The notes under the pieces are model-generated. The model saw only the letters and a list, made by a program, of their open reading frames with translations. It searched no databases and was not told the origin of the DNA. Below are positions 52,702-60,904 of a stretch of DNA of 64,000 nucleotides, one piece after another. The position numbers and the translations under genes are program-made. This stretch comes from Deltaproteobacteria bacterium. Its GTDB lineage: Bacteria > Myxococcota_A > UBA796 > CAJQPC01. Location of the stretch: contig JADKFE010000001.1 of the NCBI GenBank assembly GCA_016717595.1, positions 1 through 64,000 of the forward strand, written 5' to 3'. Each line of letters begins with the position of its first letter. The first letter of the stretch is position 1.

Positions 52702-54909
52702 TCATCCGGTCGCTTGAATCCCCGAGGCGTTGGCTTGGCTCACGCCAGGGGCGGTTCCATCAGTGGACGTGCCGTCGGGCGGCGCGTAGGGTTGTCGATC
52801 CACGATACACGAAGCGAAGAAGGATTTGACGGGCGCGTTGAGGCTGCCACCCCAGAGGCTGTGGTCGGTGTAGCCGGCCTCGTCCTCAAAGTACTCCGCG
52901 TAACAGTTGGCGAAGAACTCCTTCTCGGACATCGCGGAGTAGTTGTCACCCGTCGCGACGATCGCCGTCTCCGCGTTGCCCGAGAAGTAGTAGGGCTTCT
53001 TGTACCAGTGATTCCAGAAGTATTTGCCGTTCGCCCCCGTGGGCATCGCGGCGTAGTTGTCGTACCAGCGGTTCGCCGAGAGGCGAAAGCAGCTCAGCAC
53101 CGCGGGCTTCATCGCCGCCCACTGGCGATCGAGGTCGCTGGCGGGCGCGGCGGGGTCGGGCAGGGTGGTGGCCGCGGTGAACGAGGGGCTGCCGCCGGTG
53201 TGCGCCTCCAGCATGTCCAGCACGGCGGACTTCTGGTCGTCGCCGAAGTCTTGCTCGGCGCCAGCGCTGTCGGTCCACTTCTCGGGCCAGCCGCCCAGGG
53301 TGTTGATGAGGGACTCCAGGCCAGCGCGACCGCCGCCGGAGTACCAGAAGCCGATGGAGCTCTGAAGCCAGGCGTTCACCGTGCCCGCGAGCTGATCGTG
53401 CACCGCGTGGCCGACCTCATGGCGCACGGTGTGGCCGAGGCGGTCGGGCTGCCAGGTCGCCGTGCGCAGGCCCTCGCCGAGCTGGATGGTGTCTCCGCCC
53501 GACCAGAAGCCGCGGTCGCCAGAGATCGCCTGGAAGGCGCTCAGGACGGTGTTGTCGCTGACGTCTTGGTCGGGCAAGAACTCCAGCTCATCCCACACCG
53601 CGCGGATGTTCTCCACCGTCCAGTTGATCTCCCGCGCGCCCGAGGAGAACATGTAGCCGAGCCAGTTGGTGCCCTCGCCGTCGGCGGTCTCGTAGCGGCC
53701 GCTCAGCGTGTGGTTGAAGCGGTGCTCAAACAGGAGCTTGGCGCCGCTGACGTCGGCGTGGTCCTTGAACCGGCGGAGCGCGGCGCGGGTGCCGGCGACG
53801 AGGCCCGAGCCCTTGGGCAGGTTGTCGAGGAGGCGGCTCCAGCCCAGGTCGCTGAGGTGGCCGACGATGGGGGCGACGTCGGCGATCGTGGCGTGGCCGA
53901 GCTCCTGCGCGGCGGTGTTGGCGTCGCAGGCGTCGAGGATCCACTCCACGAGGCCGCGGTTTCGCCCAAGCGCGGCGGTCCACTGCGCGGAGTGCAGCAG
54001 GCGCGCGAACAGCAGCAGCGGCGAGGTCTCGAAGTTCTCCCGGGCTTGGTTGAGGAGCCCGTCCGAGGCCAGGAGCTGCTGAAGGTCGCTCTCGGTCGCC
54101 GTGGCGAACAGGCTCTGCCACGCGGCCGCGCCGCCTCCGCCGCCCGCGCGCTGGAGCCAGTACACCTTCCAGGCGAGGTTCATCCCCAGGGCGTTCACCG
54201 CGGTGAGCATCTCTTGGGCGTTGAACGCCCCGGCGAGGGCCCCCATCAGCGTCTGGTCGTCGCGGGCGGTCACCTTGTCGCCCGGCGGGAGCTGGTTGAT
54301 CAGGCGCAGGCACTCTGTTTCGTCGACGTCGCCGATCCAGTTGCCTTGGGAGGCGCGGCGGAGCTGCTCTAAGGGGGTGCCGCCCTCTTCGTCTCGGGCG
54401 AGGGCGGGCGCCTTCTGGCGGATCTCGGGCGCGGGTTTGCCCTGCTCGAAGGCCTGGGCGACGGCCTGGGCCTCAAGCTCCGCGGGGTGATCCGGGGTGG
54501 TCTCGCCGGGGGCGACGCCGTTCTTCAACCGCTGAACATGGTGCGCGGCCTCGTGTACGGCGCTGACGTCGTTCATCGGCCCCGCGCTCTTGGCCTCACC
54601 CTCGCTGTACGCGCTCTCCGAGCCGATCTCGCCCATCTCTTGGGCGCCGCCTTGGGTGAACGAGAGGTCACCCAGGGGCATGCCGAAGAACGCCTCCAGG
54701 CGATCCAGGCGTCCACCCCGCGCGCCGGGAGGGCGCCGCCGCCAGCACCGCCACCGCCGCCGCCACCGCCGCCGCCGCCCGAGGCGCGCCGAGGGCTGAT
54801 CTTGGGCGGCTTGGTTGCCCTCGGCCGCTTGAGGGCTCTCCCGCTTCGATGCTCTGCTCAGGAGAGCGCGCGTTTCCTTCTGACCGCCCGCGGGTATTTG
54901 TAGTGCCAC
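52702..54909 (-). CDS. DUF4157 (eCIS-core) protein with a C-terminal zincin metallopeptidase domain
   Basis: 735 aa from GTG 54909. Residues about 66-130 are a DUF4157 (eCIS core) domain: RLDRLEAFFGMPLGDLSF, SAYSEG, and HEAAHHVQR with an HExxH motif (119-123). The middle (about 175-480) is helical and unassigned. A second peptidase-like region has HTVRHEVGHAVHD (HExxH 497-501) and a downstream Glu-rich helix SEKEFFANCYAEYFED (661-676) that could supply the third zinc ligand. DUF4157 proteins are linked to extracellular contractile injection systems and often carry toxin domains. The segment at 41-60 is Arg-rich in this frame but Gly-rich in another, suggesting compensating indels. Confidence 0.85.
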   Translation of the reverse strand: MALQIPAGGQKETRALLSRASKRESPQAAEGNQAAQDQPSARLGRRRRWRRRWRCWRRRPPGARGGRLDRLEAFFGMPLGDLSFTQGGAQEMGEIGSESAYSEGEAKSAGPMNDVSAVHEAAHHVQRLKNGVAPGETTPDHPAELEAQAVAQAFEQGKPAPEIRQKAPALARDEEGGTPLEQLRRASQGNWIGDVDETECLRLINQLPPGDKVTARDDQTLMGALAGAFNAQEMLTAVNALGMNLAWKVYWLQRAGGGGGAAAWQSLFATATESDLQQLLASDGLLNQARENFETSPLLLFARLLHSAQWTAALGRNRGLVEWILDACDANTAAQELGHATIADVAPIVGHLSDLGWSRLLDNLPKGSGLVAGTRAALRRFKDHADVSGAKLLFEHRFNHTLSGRYETADGEGTNWLGYMFSSGAREINWTVENIRAVWDELEFLPDQDVSDNTVLSAFQAISGDRGFWSGGDTIQLGEGLRTATWQPDRLGHTVRHEVGHAVHDQLAGTVNAWLQSSIGFWYSGGGRAGLESLINTLGGWPEKWTDSAGAEQDFGDDQKSAVLDMLEAHTGGSPSFTAATTLPDPAAPASDLDRQWAAMKPAVLSCFRLSANRWYDNYAAMPTGANGKYFWNHWYKKPYYFSGNAETAIVATGDNYSAMSEKEFFANCYAEYFEDEAGYTDHSLWGGSLNAPVKSFFASCIVDRQPYAPPDGTSTDGTAPGVSQANASGIQATG

Positions 54910-54954
54910 CGTTCACCGTCCTGGATGTTGTCGTCGTGGTGAAAGGGTAGCCTG

Positions 54955-55001
54955 GAAACAGCAAAATGATAAAAATTTTAGTGGTATAGGCTCATTTTTC
55001 T
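54955..55001. promoter_or_regulatory. AT-rich island upstream of the eCIS-core gene
   Basis: A stretch of strongly AT-biased DNA (including AAAATTTT and a TATACC-like box on the minus strand) sits within the 253-bp gap 54910-55162, about 50 bp before the eCIS-core start at 54909. Such AT-rich DNA in this GC-rich chromosome is typical of promoters or silencer-binding DNA. No precise -35/-10 pair can be fixed, and nothing else is recognised in the gap. Confidence 0.45.
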
Positions 55002-55162
55002 GGCGCTTGTGGTTCGCGCGAAGCGGCGATCTCGCGGGTCCGCGGGGGCTGGGGTTGAGGCAGCGCCCTCCCTCGGCGTCATCGGCCTCGTGCTCCCGCA
55101 CGCCGTGACCTCAAGGGCTGCGCCCTCACGATTCCGGGATCCTAGGCGAGCCGCGCCCCGAC

Positions 55163-55729
55163 TCAGCCCCCAAGCCCCAACACCAGCGCTTCAACCAACG
55201 CCGCCGTGCGCGCCGGGTTCACCTTCGGCCCGCGCGTCTGGCTCACAAACCGAACGCCACACAGAGGATACCCCTCGGAGAGCGCCGGCCCCATCGTCTC
55301 CAGCGCCGCGATCGACGCCGCGTAGGCGCTCAGCGGAGGCTCCTCTTCAGTGAGCAGCACCGCGAGCCCGGGCTCGGTGAGCTGGGCGGCGAAGGCACGA
55401 ACCAGGCGCGCGGGCGCCACGGCGTTCACCTCCAAGAGCCGCCGCAAACCCTCCGGTGACCAAGGGTCCTCGACGTCGGACGCCAGGGGGCGGCGCACGG
55501 CGGCGTTCACCAAGAGGGTCACCGGCCCGGCGAGGTCCAAGAGCAGGGCCGGGTCACGGGTGATGTCCCAGGGCAACGCCCGCGCGCGCAGGCCGCGGGC
55601 GAGGCGGGTGAGGGGGTCGGGGCGACGGGCGGCGAGCACCAGGCCAAACCCCAACGACCTGAGGTGACGACAGATGGCGGGCCCAAGCTGCCCCGTGGCG
55701 CCGACCACCAAGGCGCGGCGCTCGCTCAC
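55163..55729 (-). CDS. Short-chain dehydrogenase-like protein, catalytic Lys absent
   Basis: 188 aa. N-terminal NAD(P)-binding motif VVGATGQLGPAICRHL; NAAVRRPL corresponds to the NNA element. The catalytic Tyr may be the one in SAYAASIAALE, but the Lys four residues later is Ile, so the YxxxK motif is lost. It is shorter than usual SDRs (about 250 aa). It begins with a 4-nt overlap with the FolB-cupin gene, and follows a pteridine-reductase-like gene, so it probably acts in, or regulates, the same pterin-type pathway. Confidence 0.8.
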   Translation of the reverse strand: MSERRALVVGATGQLGPAICRHLRSLGFGLVLAARRPDPLTRLARGLRARALPWDITRDPALLLDLAGPVTLLVNAAVRRPLASDVEDPWSPEGLRRLLEVNAVAPARLVRAFAAQLTEPGLAVLLTEEEPPLSAYAASIAALETMGPALSEGYPLCGVRFVSQTRGPKVNPARTAALVEALVLGLGG

Positions 55730-56430
55730 GGGGCCTCCACGGTGTCGCCGTCAAACGGCGGCGTGTCGATACAGAGGATCGAGGCGATGTGGGCGGAGGG
55801 GTTGTGGTAGCCGTGAACCTGACCCCGGCGCCAGTGGCGGCGGTGGCCCACGGGCAGCGGCACGTCGGGCTCAGCGTCCTGCGCGCCCCAGAGGCCCGGG
55901 GAGAGGGTCAGCTCACTCTCGACGAGCTGGCGGTGAGAGTGCCGGGGCAGCACGGCGCCGGGCAGCAGGTTCAGGCGGTAGAGCGCGAGGCGGCGGCTCT
56001 GGTCGATGAGATCGACGCTGCCCCAGGGCTTCACCTCTTGGGTGTAGGACTGCTCGGCGGCCCGGGACTCGACGGCCACCCGGGCGAGCACCCCGCCGGG
56101 CAAGGCGTTGGGTTTGCTCAGGCGAAGGCTGGCCCAGGTGGCGGGCGGGCGCGGGCTCGTCGGCGGCGGCGGGAGCAGGAGCATGCGCAGCAGCGCCCGG
56201 GCGGCGGTCTCCAACAGCAAGAAGCGCCCGGCTTGAAGCACAAAGGTCACCTCACGCTCCAAGGCGCCGTAGTCCCAGGTCTGCTGGAGGTCCTCGTGGT
56301 CGGCCGCGCCCCCGGCGTCGATCTCCACACAGAGCTCCACGTCCAGAGGCTGCGGCTCCCCGCGCTCTCGGGTGAAACACCCGATGAGACACTCCACACG
56401 AACACCCTCAATCGAGATTCGTGCGCGCAT
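55726..56430 (-). CDS. FolB-type dihydroneopterin aldolase domain fused to a cupin-like domain
   Basis: 234 aa. N-terminal half (about 1-120) is FolB/FolX-like: ISIEGVRVECLIGCFTRERGEPQPLDVEL and LRLSKPNALPGGVLARVAVES with the Lys expected for the aldolase/epimerase. The C-terminal half (about 130-230) is cupin-like: LYRLNLLPGAVLPRHSHRQLVESELTL ... VHGYHNPSAHIASILCI, with His residues for metal. I know of no standard bifunctional enzyme of this type. It sits between a pteridine-reductase-like SDR (TGATG junction) and a degenerate SDR (4-nt overlap). Confidence 0.85.
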   Translation of the reverse strand: MRARISIEGVRVECLIGCFTRERGEPQPLDVELCVEIDAGGAADHEDLQQTWDYGALEREVTFVLQAGRFLLLETAARALLRMLLLPPPPTSPRPPATWASLRLSKPNALPGGVLARVAVESRAAEQSYTQEVKPWGSVDLIDQSRRLALYRLNLLPGAVLPRHSHRQLVESELTLSPGLWGAQDAEPDVPLPVGHRRHWRRGQVHGYHNPSAHIASILCIDTPPFDGDTVEAP

Positions 56431-57173
56431 CAGCCCTCCCGCGAGAGCTGGCTGACCAGACGACCGCCATCGACGTTCAGCGTGTGCCCGGTGACGTACG
56501 GCGCCTGGGTGATCAAGAAGACCACGGCGGCGGCGATGTCTTCAGCGCGGCCCTCTCGGGCCAGGGGGACGGTGCTCAGGATGGTGGCGCGCTCGGCGGC
56601 GGGCATCTCGACGGGGAAGAGCACCGCGCCCGGGGACACGGCGTTCACCCGCACCCGCGGGGCGAGCTCCGCGGCCAAGCAGCGGGTGAGCATGAGGATC
56701 CCGGCCTTGGAGACGCTGTAGTGCGCGAAGCCCGGCTCGGGGCGCTCGCCGCCGATGTCGCCGATGTTCACCACCGCGCCGCCGCCGGTCAGCGTGGACT
56801 GGGCCAAGGAGGGGGCGAGGGCCTGGATGAGCAAGAACGGCGCCCGGGTGTTCACCGCGAGCATCTGCTCCCACTCCGCCAGGGTGATCTCGGCCAAGGC
56901 GCGGCGCTCGTACAAGGCGGCGTTGTTCACCAGCGCGTCGAGGGGCCCAGACGCCAGGGCCTCGGCGGCGAGGCGCGCGCAGTCTTCAGCGCTGGAGAGA
57001 TCGGCCTGGAGGATCTCCACCCGGCGCCCCAGCGCCCGGGCCTCCGCCGCGACGGCCTCGGCGCCGTCCCGGGAGCGGTGAACATGCAGGGTGAGGTCGA
57101 AGCCCGCCTGGGCGAGCTGAAGGGCCGTCGCGCGGCCTAAGCGCACACCGGCGCCGGTGATGAGGGCTCTCAT
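56430..57173 (-). CDS. Pteridine-reductase-like SDR (FolM type)
   Basis: 247 aa from ATG 57173. The nucleotide-binding motif reads ITGAGVRLGRATA; the RLG following TGxxx is the pteridine-reductase signature rather than the usual GxGxxG. NNAALYERR follows, and the catalytic YSVSKAG is intact, as is VSPGAVLFP. Probably reduces dihydromonapterin or dihydrofolate with NADPH. First gene of a three-gene operon with FolB-cupin and a degenerate SDR. Divergent from the DUF4126 gene. Confidence 0.9.
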   Translation of the reverse strand: MRALITGAGVRLGRATALQLAQAGFDLTLHVHRSRDGAEAVAAEARALGRRVEILQADLSSAEDCARLAAEALASGPLDALVNNAALYERRALAEITLAEWEQMLAVNTRAPFLLIQALAPSLAQSTLTGGGAVVNIGDIGGERPEPGFAHYSVSKAGILMLTRCLAAELAPRVRVNAVSPGAVLFPVEMPAAERATILSTVPLAREGRAEDIAAAVVFLITQAPYVTGHTLNVDGGRLVSQLSREG

Positions 57174-57264
57174 CGGGGGCTTGTATCCTGCGCCCAGGCC
57201 GAGCACCGCCTACGAATCAAGACTCAGGTATGCTGTCTCCGTCTTCCGCCCAAGGAGCCGAGAC

Positions 57265-57870
57265 ATGGACCCAAACACCCTGAGCCCCGCCGCCCTCGTC
57301 GATCCGCTCTTCGCCCTCACCATGGGCCTCGCCCTGGCGGCCACCTGCGGGCTGCGGGCGTTTCTGCCCCTGTTCACGCTCAGCGGGCTCTCCTTGGCGG
57401 GCAAGGTGAGCCTGGGCGCGGGCTACGACTGGATGGGCACCTGGCCCGCGGCCTTGGCGTTCGGGGTGGCCGTGGTGCTGGAGCTCGTCGGCGACAAGTT
57501 CCCCGCCGTAGACCACGCCTTAGACGGCCTGGGCGTGGTGATCAAGCCCGTCGCCGCCACCTTGGCCACGGCGAGCATGATCACCGGCATGGACCCGCTC
57601 CTCGCCGCGGTGGTCGGGCTCATCACCGGGGGCGTGGCCGCCGAGGTCATCCACCTGGGCAAAGCGAAGCTGCGGCTGGCGTCCTCGGCGTTCACCGGCA
57701 CGATCGGCAACCCGATCTTGAGCGTGCTGGAGGACATCGCGGCGTTCTTCGCGGTGCTGGTCGCCGTGCTCTTGCCGGCGTTGGCGCTCTTCGGGATGTC
57801 GCTGTTCGCCTTGTTTCTGGTGCGGCGCTGGCGGCGTAAGGCGGGGATGGCCGCGGCCTCTTCAGCTTAG
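57265..57870 (+). CDS. DUF4126 family membrane protein
   Basis: 201 aa; ATG 57265 with AAGGAG upstream. About five transmembrane segments (FALTMGLALAATCGLRAFLP, AALAFGVAVVLELVGDKFP, DPLLAAVVGLITGGVAAEV, FFAVLVAVLLPALALFG), with a conserved-looking ELVGDKFPAVDHALD loop. This is a conserved bacterial family of unknown function. Its stop overlaps the convergent asparaginase stop by 4 nt. Confidence 0.88.
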   Translation: MDPNTLSPAALVDPLFALTMGLALAATCGLRAFLPLFTLSGLSLAGKVSLGAGYDWMGTWPAALAFGVAVVLELVGDKFPAVDHALDGLGVVIKPVAATLATASMITGMDPLLAAVVGLITGGVAAEVIHLGKAKLRLASSAFTGTIGNPILSVLEDIAAFFAVLVAVLLPALALFGMSLFALFLVRRWRRKAGMAAASSA

Positions 57871-58859
57871 GGCAAAAGCTCCCCCGCAAGATCCTCCCCA
57901 AACCGCGCCCGCAGCGCCTCAGCGCTGAGCCCCTGCCCCAACAAAAACATGAGCTTCGTGAGGCTCGCCTCAATCGTCATCGGCCCCGCCGAGAGCGCAC
58001 CCTGGGCCTGGGCGGCGGCGCTGCCCTCGTAGCGGCCAAGCTCGACGGCGCCATCCACACACTGGGTGTTCACGACGACCTGCACCCCTTGTTGGGTGGC
58101 GCGGCCGATGGCTTCAGGCCAGCCGCGCTGGGGCACGTTGCCCGCGCCGAAGGCCACGAGCACCACACCTCGGGCGCCGGACTCAACGAGCAGATCGAGG
58201 AGCTTTGGCGGCGCGCCGGGGAAGAGCCACAAGACGGCGACGTCCTCACAGAAGCCGCTGCGCAGGGTGAACGGGCCCCGGGGGCGGCGTGGGGTGTGCT
58301 GGGGCACGACGTCGGCGCCCATCTTCACCAGGGGAGGGAGGTTCGGCGAGGCGAAGGCCGCGTACGACTGCACCGAGACCTTCGTGCAGCGGTTGCCGCG
58401 CAGCAGCTCATCGTTGAACCAGACGGTGACCTCGGGCACGTCCATGGTGGCGCTGATGCTGGCGTGGATGAGGTTGTTGCGGGCGTCGGTGCGCAGCTCG
58501 GCGATGGGGCGCTGGGCGCCGGTCAACACGACGGGCTTGGGCAGACCGTCGAGCAGGTACGAGAGCGCTGAGGCCGTATACGCCATGGTGTCGGTGCCGT
58601 GCAGCACCACGAAGCCGTCATAGTCGTGCAGCCGGGCGGCGATCAGCGCGGCGAGGCCCTCCCAGTGCCGCGGCAGAAGATCTGAGGAGTCGAGGTTACA
58701 CAGCACCTCCCCCTCGATGTGAACGAGCTCCTCTAAGCCCCGCACGAAGGGCAGCACGTCTTCAGCGTAGGCGCTCGGCGCCAAGGGCCCCGGGTCGCCG
58801 CGGCTGGTCATGCCCAGGGTGCCGCCGGTGTGAAGGAAGAGCAGGCGCTTGTGGGACAT
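57867..58859 (-). CDS. ansA: Asparaginase, type I (cytoplasmic)
   Basis: 330 aa. Both catalytic Thr motifs are intact: HTGGTLGM near residue 11 and HGTDTMAYTASALSYLL near 88. Also GAQRPIAELRTDARNNL in the usual place. No signal peptide, so it is cytoplasmic. Hydrolyses L-asparagine to aspartate and ammonia. A role on glutamine or in small-molecule amide hydrolysis cannot be excluded. Convergent with DUF4126. Confidence 0.94.
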   Translation of the reverse strand: MSHKRLLFLHTGGTLGMTSRGDPGPLAPSAYAEDVLPFVRGLEELVHIEGEVLCNLDSSDLLPRHWEGLAALIAARLHDYDGFVVLHGTDTMAYTASALSYLLDGLPKPVVLTGAQRPIAELRTDARNNLIHASISATMDVPEVTVWFNDELLRGNRCTKVSVQSYAAFASPNLPPLVKMGADVVPQHTPRRPRGPFTLRSGFCEDVAVLWLFPGAPPKLLDLLVESGARGVVLVAFGAGNVPQRGWPEAIGRATQQGVQVVVNTQCVDGAVELGRYEGSAAAQAQGALSAGPMTIEASLTKLMFLLGQGLSAEALRARFGEDLAGELLP

Positions 58860-58901
58860 CGGCGCCTCAGGGCGAGAGGGGCGAGCGGGCTCAGCCTAGG
58901 C

Positions 58902-59201
58902 TCAGTACGGGTAGAGCGTCTCGTCGAAGCAGACCCCGGCGGCGAGATCTTCGCAGGTGGCATCGGCGACGCAGCGGCGCGACTCTTTGTAGGCCTCTCG
59001 CAGCTCGACGTCGTCCCAGTCGTCGTAGACGGCCTCTTGGTAGAGGCAGTCTTCAGTGCAGGTGTCGCCGGTCATGCCGTAGACCTCAAGCGCCTCGCAG
59101 TTGAACAGGCGGCGGCAGGTCTGGTCGCAGGAGGGGGTGCAGCCGCCGAGGCTGAGCGAGGCGGCGAAGACGGCCAGGGCCCCTACCAGATGGGCGCGCA
59201 A
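58902..59201 (-). CDS. Small Cys-rich lipoprotein of the same style as its neighbour
   Basis: 99 aa; signal peptide with lipobox LGGC. Mature part has nine further Cys: TPSCDQTC, FNC, DTCTEDC, RRCVADATCEDLAAGVC, arranged as probable disulfide pairs. The C-terminal CxxxxxCEDL...GVC pattern matches the CVTASDCERLEEGYC end of the upstream gene, so the two look like diverged tandem paralogues. It overlaps that gene by 19 nt. Function unknown. Confidence 0.8.
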   Translation of the reverse strand: MRAHLVGALAVFAASLSLGGCTPSCDQTCRRLFNCEALEVYGMTGDTCTEDCLYQEAVYDDWDDVELREAYKESRRCVADATCEDLAAGVCFDETLYPY

Positions 59202-59539
59202 TAGCCCTCCTCAAGGCGCTCACAGTCCGAGGCGGTCACACACTCCATCCACACCGCGGCTTGGGCCTCGTTGTCGAGGTCGATGCTGACGTCGGAGCCT
59301 TGGCGGGTGTAGGGATCGTAGGTGCCAAGCTCACCGGGCTGATCGAGGGCGTCCTCACAGAAGACGAGGCAGTCGTCCAGAAGCTCGGTGGTGGAGCGGC
59401 CAGGGCGGGGGATGCCGCAGTTGTTGACCAGCTCTCCCTCGATGTTCTGGTTGCCGTCACCATAGATGTACTGGCAGGTGTTCTGGCAGTTGGGGCGGCC
59501 GCAGCCGGTCAACGTGGCGAAGAGGAGGACGAGCAGCAC
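59183..59539 (-). CDS. Small Cys-rich lipoprotein
   Basis: 118 aa from GTG 59539 with AGGAG 6 nt upstream; a much longer upstream reading is rejected because it would overlap the glycosyltransferase gene on the other strand. Lipobox LTGC, then NCQNTC, NNC, DDCLVFC and CVTASDCERLEEGYC. Probably disulfide-rich and external. Paralogue of the downstream 99-residue lipoprotein, and similar in layout to the one at 21575-21829. Confidence 0.8.
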   Translation of the reverse strand: MLLVLLFATLTGCGRPNCQNTCQYIYGDGNQNIEGELVNNCGIPRPGRSTTELLDDCLVFCEDALDQPGELGTYDPYTRQGSDVSIDLDNEAQAAVWMECVTASDCERLEEGYCAPIW

Positions 59540-59698
59540 GGACCACTCCTGCGTAGGGACTCCCAGGGTATTTAACGCCTCGCGGCGCGTCAACCGCCGC
59601 CGGGCAAAGCTTCGGTCAGCGCGCCGCCGCCGCGCCGCCTGTGCGATACTCCCCGGCGGTGGGTCCCCAAAGACGGGGGCCCCCTGGAGCGCCCCCTG

Positions 59699-60904
59699 GT
59701 GCATGTCTTGCACGTCACGCCGTACTTCCCGCCGACCTGGGCGTATGGCGGGATCCCCCGGATCGTGCATGGCTTAAGCCGCGCCTTGGCTCGGCAAGGA
59801 GTGGTCAACAGCGTGTGGACCACGGACGCCTTGGACCACCGCCGCGCCCAGGTGCCGCCGCGCCGCGGCCTGGACGGCGTCGAGGTCTTCGTGAGCCCCA
59901 ACCGCTCAAACCGCCTCGCCTATGAGCACCAGCTCTTCTTGCCCCAAGGGGGTGAGGCCACCCTAGAGGCCCTGCACAACGAGCGCCCGGTGGACCTGCT
60001 GCACCTGCACGGCCATCGACACCTGCTCAACAACGTGGCCTTGGCCTTCGCCCGGCGTCATGGTCTGCCCTACGTCTTCACGCCCAACGGCACCCTGCCC
60101 CGGCATGAGCGAAAGGTGGGCGTGAAGCGGGTGTGGGACTGGCTCTTCGCCGACGCCGTCCCCCGGGGCGCGGCGCGCATCATCGCCGTGTCTCGGGCGG
60201 AGCTCGGCCAGCTTCGCCGGGCGGGCCTGCCGCCAGATCGGGCTCGCCAGATCCCCAACGGCCTCTCTCTGGAGGAGTTTGAGGAGCTGCCCGCGCCGGG
60301 GACGTTTAAGGCGCGCTGGGGCGTCACAGGCCCGATGGTGGCCTATCTGGGCCAGATCTCCCCGCGCAAAGGCGTGGATCACCTCGTCGCGGCGTTCGGG
60401 GGTGGGGCCATCCCCGGGGCCACCTTGGTGATCGGCGGCAACGACATGGGCGGGCTCGCTCAGGCGAAGGCCCAGGGCCATGACGGGGTGATCTTCACGG
60501 GCTTGTTGGAGGGGCCCGAGCGGCTGGCGCTCTTGGTGGACGCCGACGTGCTCGTCTACCCGTCAACGGATGAGGTGTTCGGCCTCGTGCCCTTTGAGGG
60601 GCTCCTGTGCGGCGCGCCGGTCATCGTCGGCGGGGACTGCGGCTGCGGCGAGCTGATCGCCGAGGCCGGCGCGGGGCTGCTCGTGCGTCACAGCGACGTG
60701 GAGGGCCTCCGCGAGCGGGTGAGAGCGCTTCTGGGCGACCGGGCCTCGGCGGAGGTCATGGTGCGGCGCGGTCGGCGGTACATTGAGCAGCACCTCAGCT
60801 TTGAGCGTGTGGCCCGCGACCACGCCGCGCTCTACGCCGAGGTGCTCGCTGAGGCCAGACGAGAGCCCGGACCCAAGGCAGGAGGCCGCCGTGAACCGTC
60901 GTGA
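59699..60904 (+). CDS. Glycosyltransferase family 4 (GT-B) protein
   Basis: 401 aa, GTG start. N-terminal acceptor half: HVTPYFPPTWAYGGIPRIVHGLSRALA. C-terminal nucleotide-sugar half: MVAYLGQISPRKGVDHL, then VYPSTDEVFGLVPFEGLLCGAPVIV, the EX7E-type motif with both Glu residues. Transfers a sugar from an NDP-sugar to a lipid- or glycan-acceptor on the cytoplasmic face. The next gene begins within its last 14 nt, so the two are translationally coupled, suggesting envelope glycan or glycoprotein synthesis. Confidence 0.93.
   Translation: MHVLHVTPYFPPTWAYGGIPRIVHGLSRALARQGVVNSVWTTDALDHRRAQVPPRRGLDGVEVFVSPNRSNRLAYEHQLFLPQGGEATLEALHNERPVDLLHLHGHRHLLNNVALAFARRHGLPYVFTPNGTLPRHERKVGVKRVWDWLFADAVPRGAARIIAVSRAELGQLRRAGLPPDRARQIPNGLSLEEFEELPAPGTFKARWGVTGPMVAYLGQISPRKGVDHLVAAFGGGAIPGATLVIGGNDMGGLAQAKAQGHDGVIFTGLLEGPERLALLVDADVLVYPSTDEVFGLVPFEGLLCGAPVIVGGDCGCGELIAEAGAGLLVRHSDVEGLRERVRALLGDRASAEVMVRRGRRYIEQHLSFERVARDHAALYAEVLAEARREPGPKAGGRREPS

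Noticed and set aside
52228..54372. 714-residue open frame on the + strand opposite the eCIS-core gene
   Set aside because: Mirror of the coding strand caused by GC-rich codon use; the opposite strand has clear domains and motifs.
59540..59770. Upstream extension of the Cys-rich lipoprotein frame
   Set aside because: It would overlap the glycosyltransferase gene and hide a perfect lipoprotein signal starting at GTG 59539.
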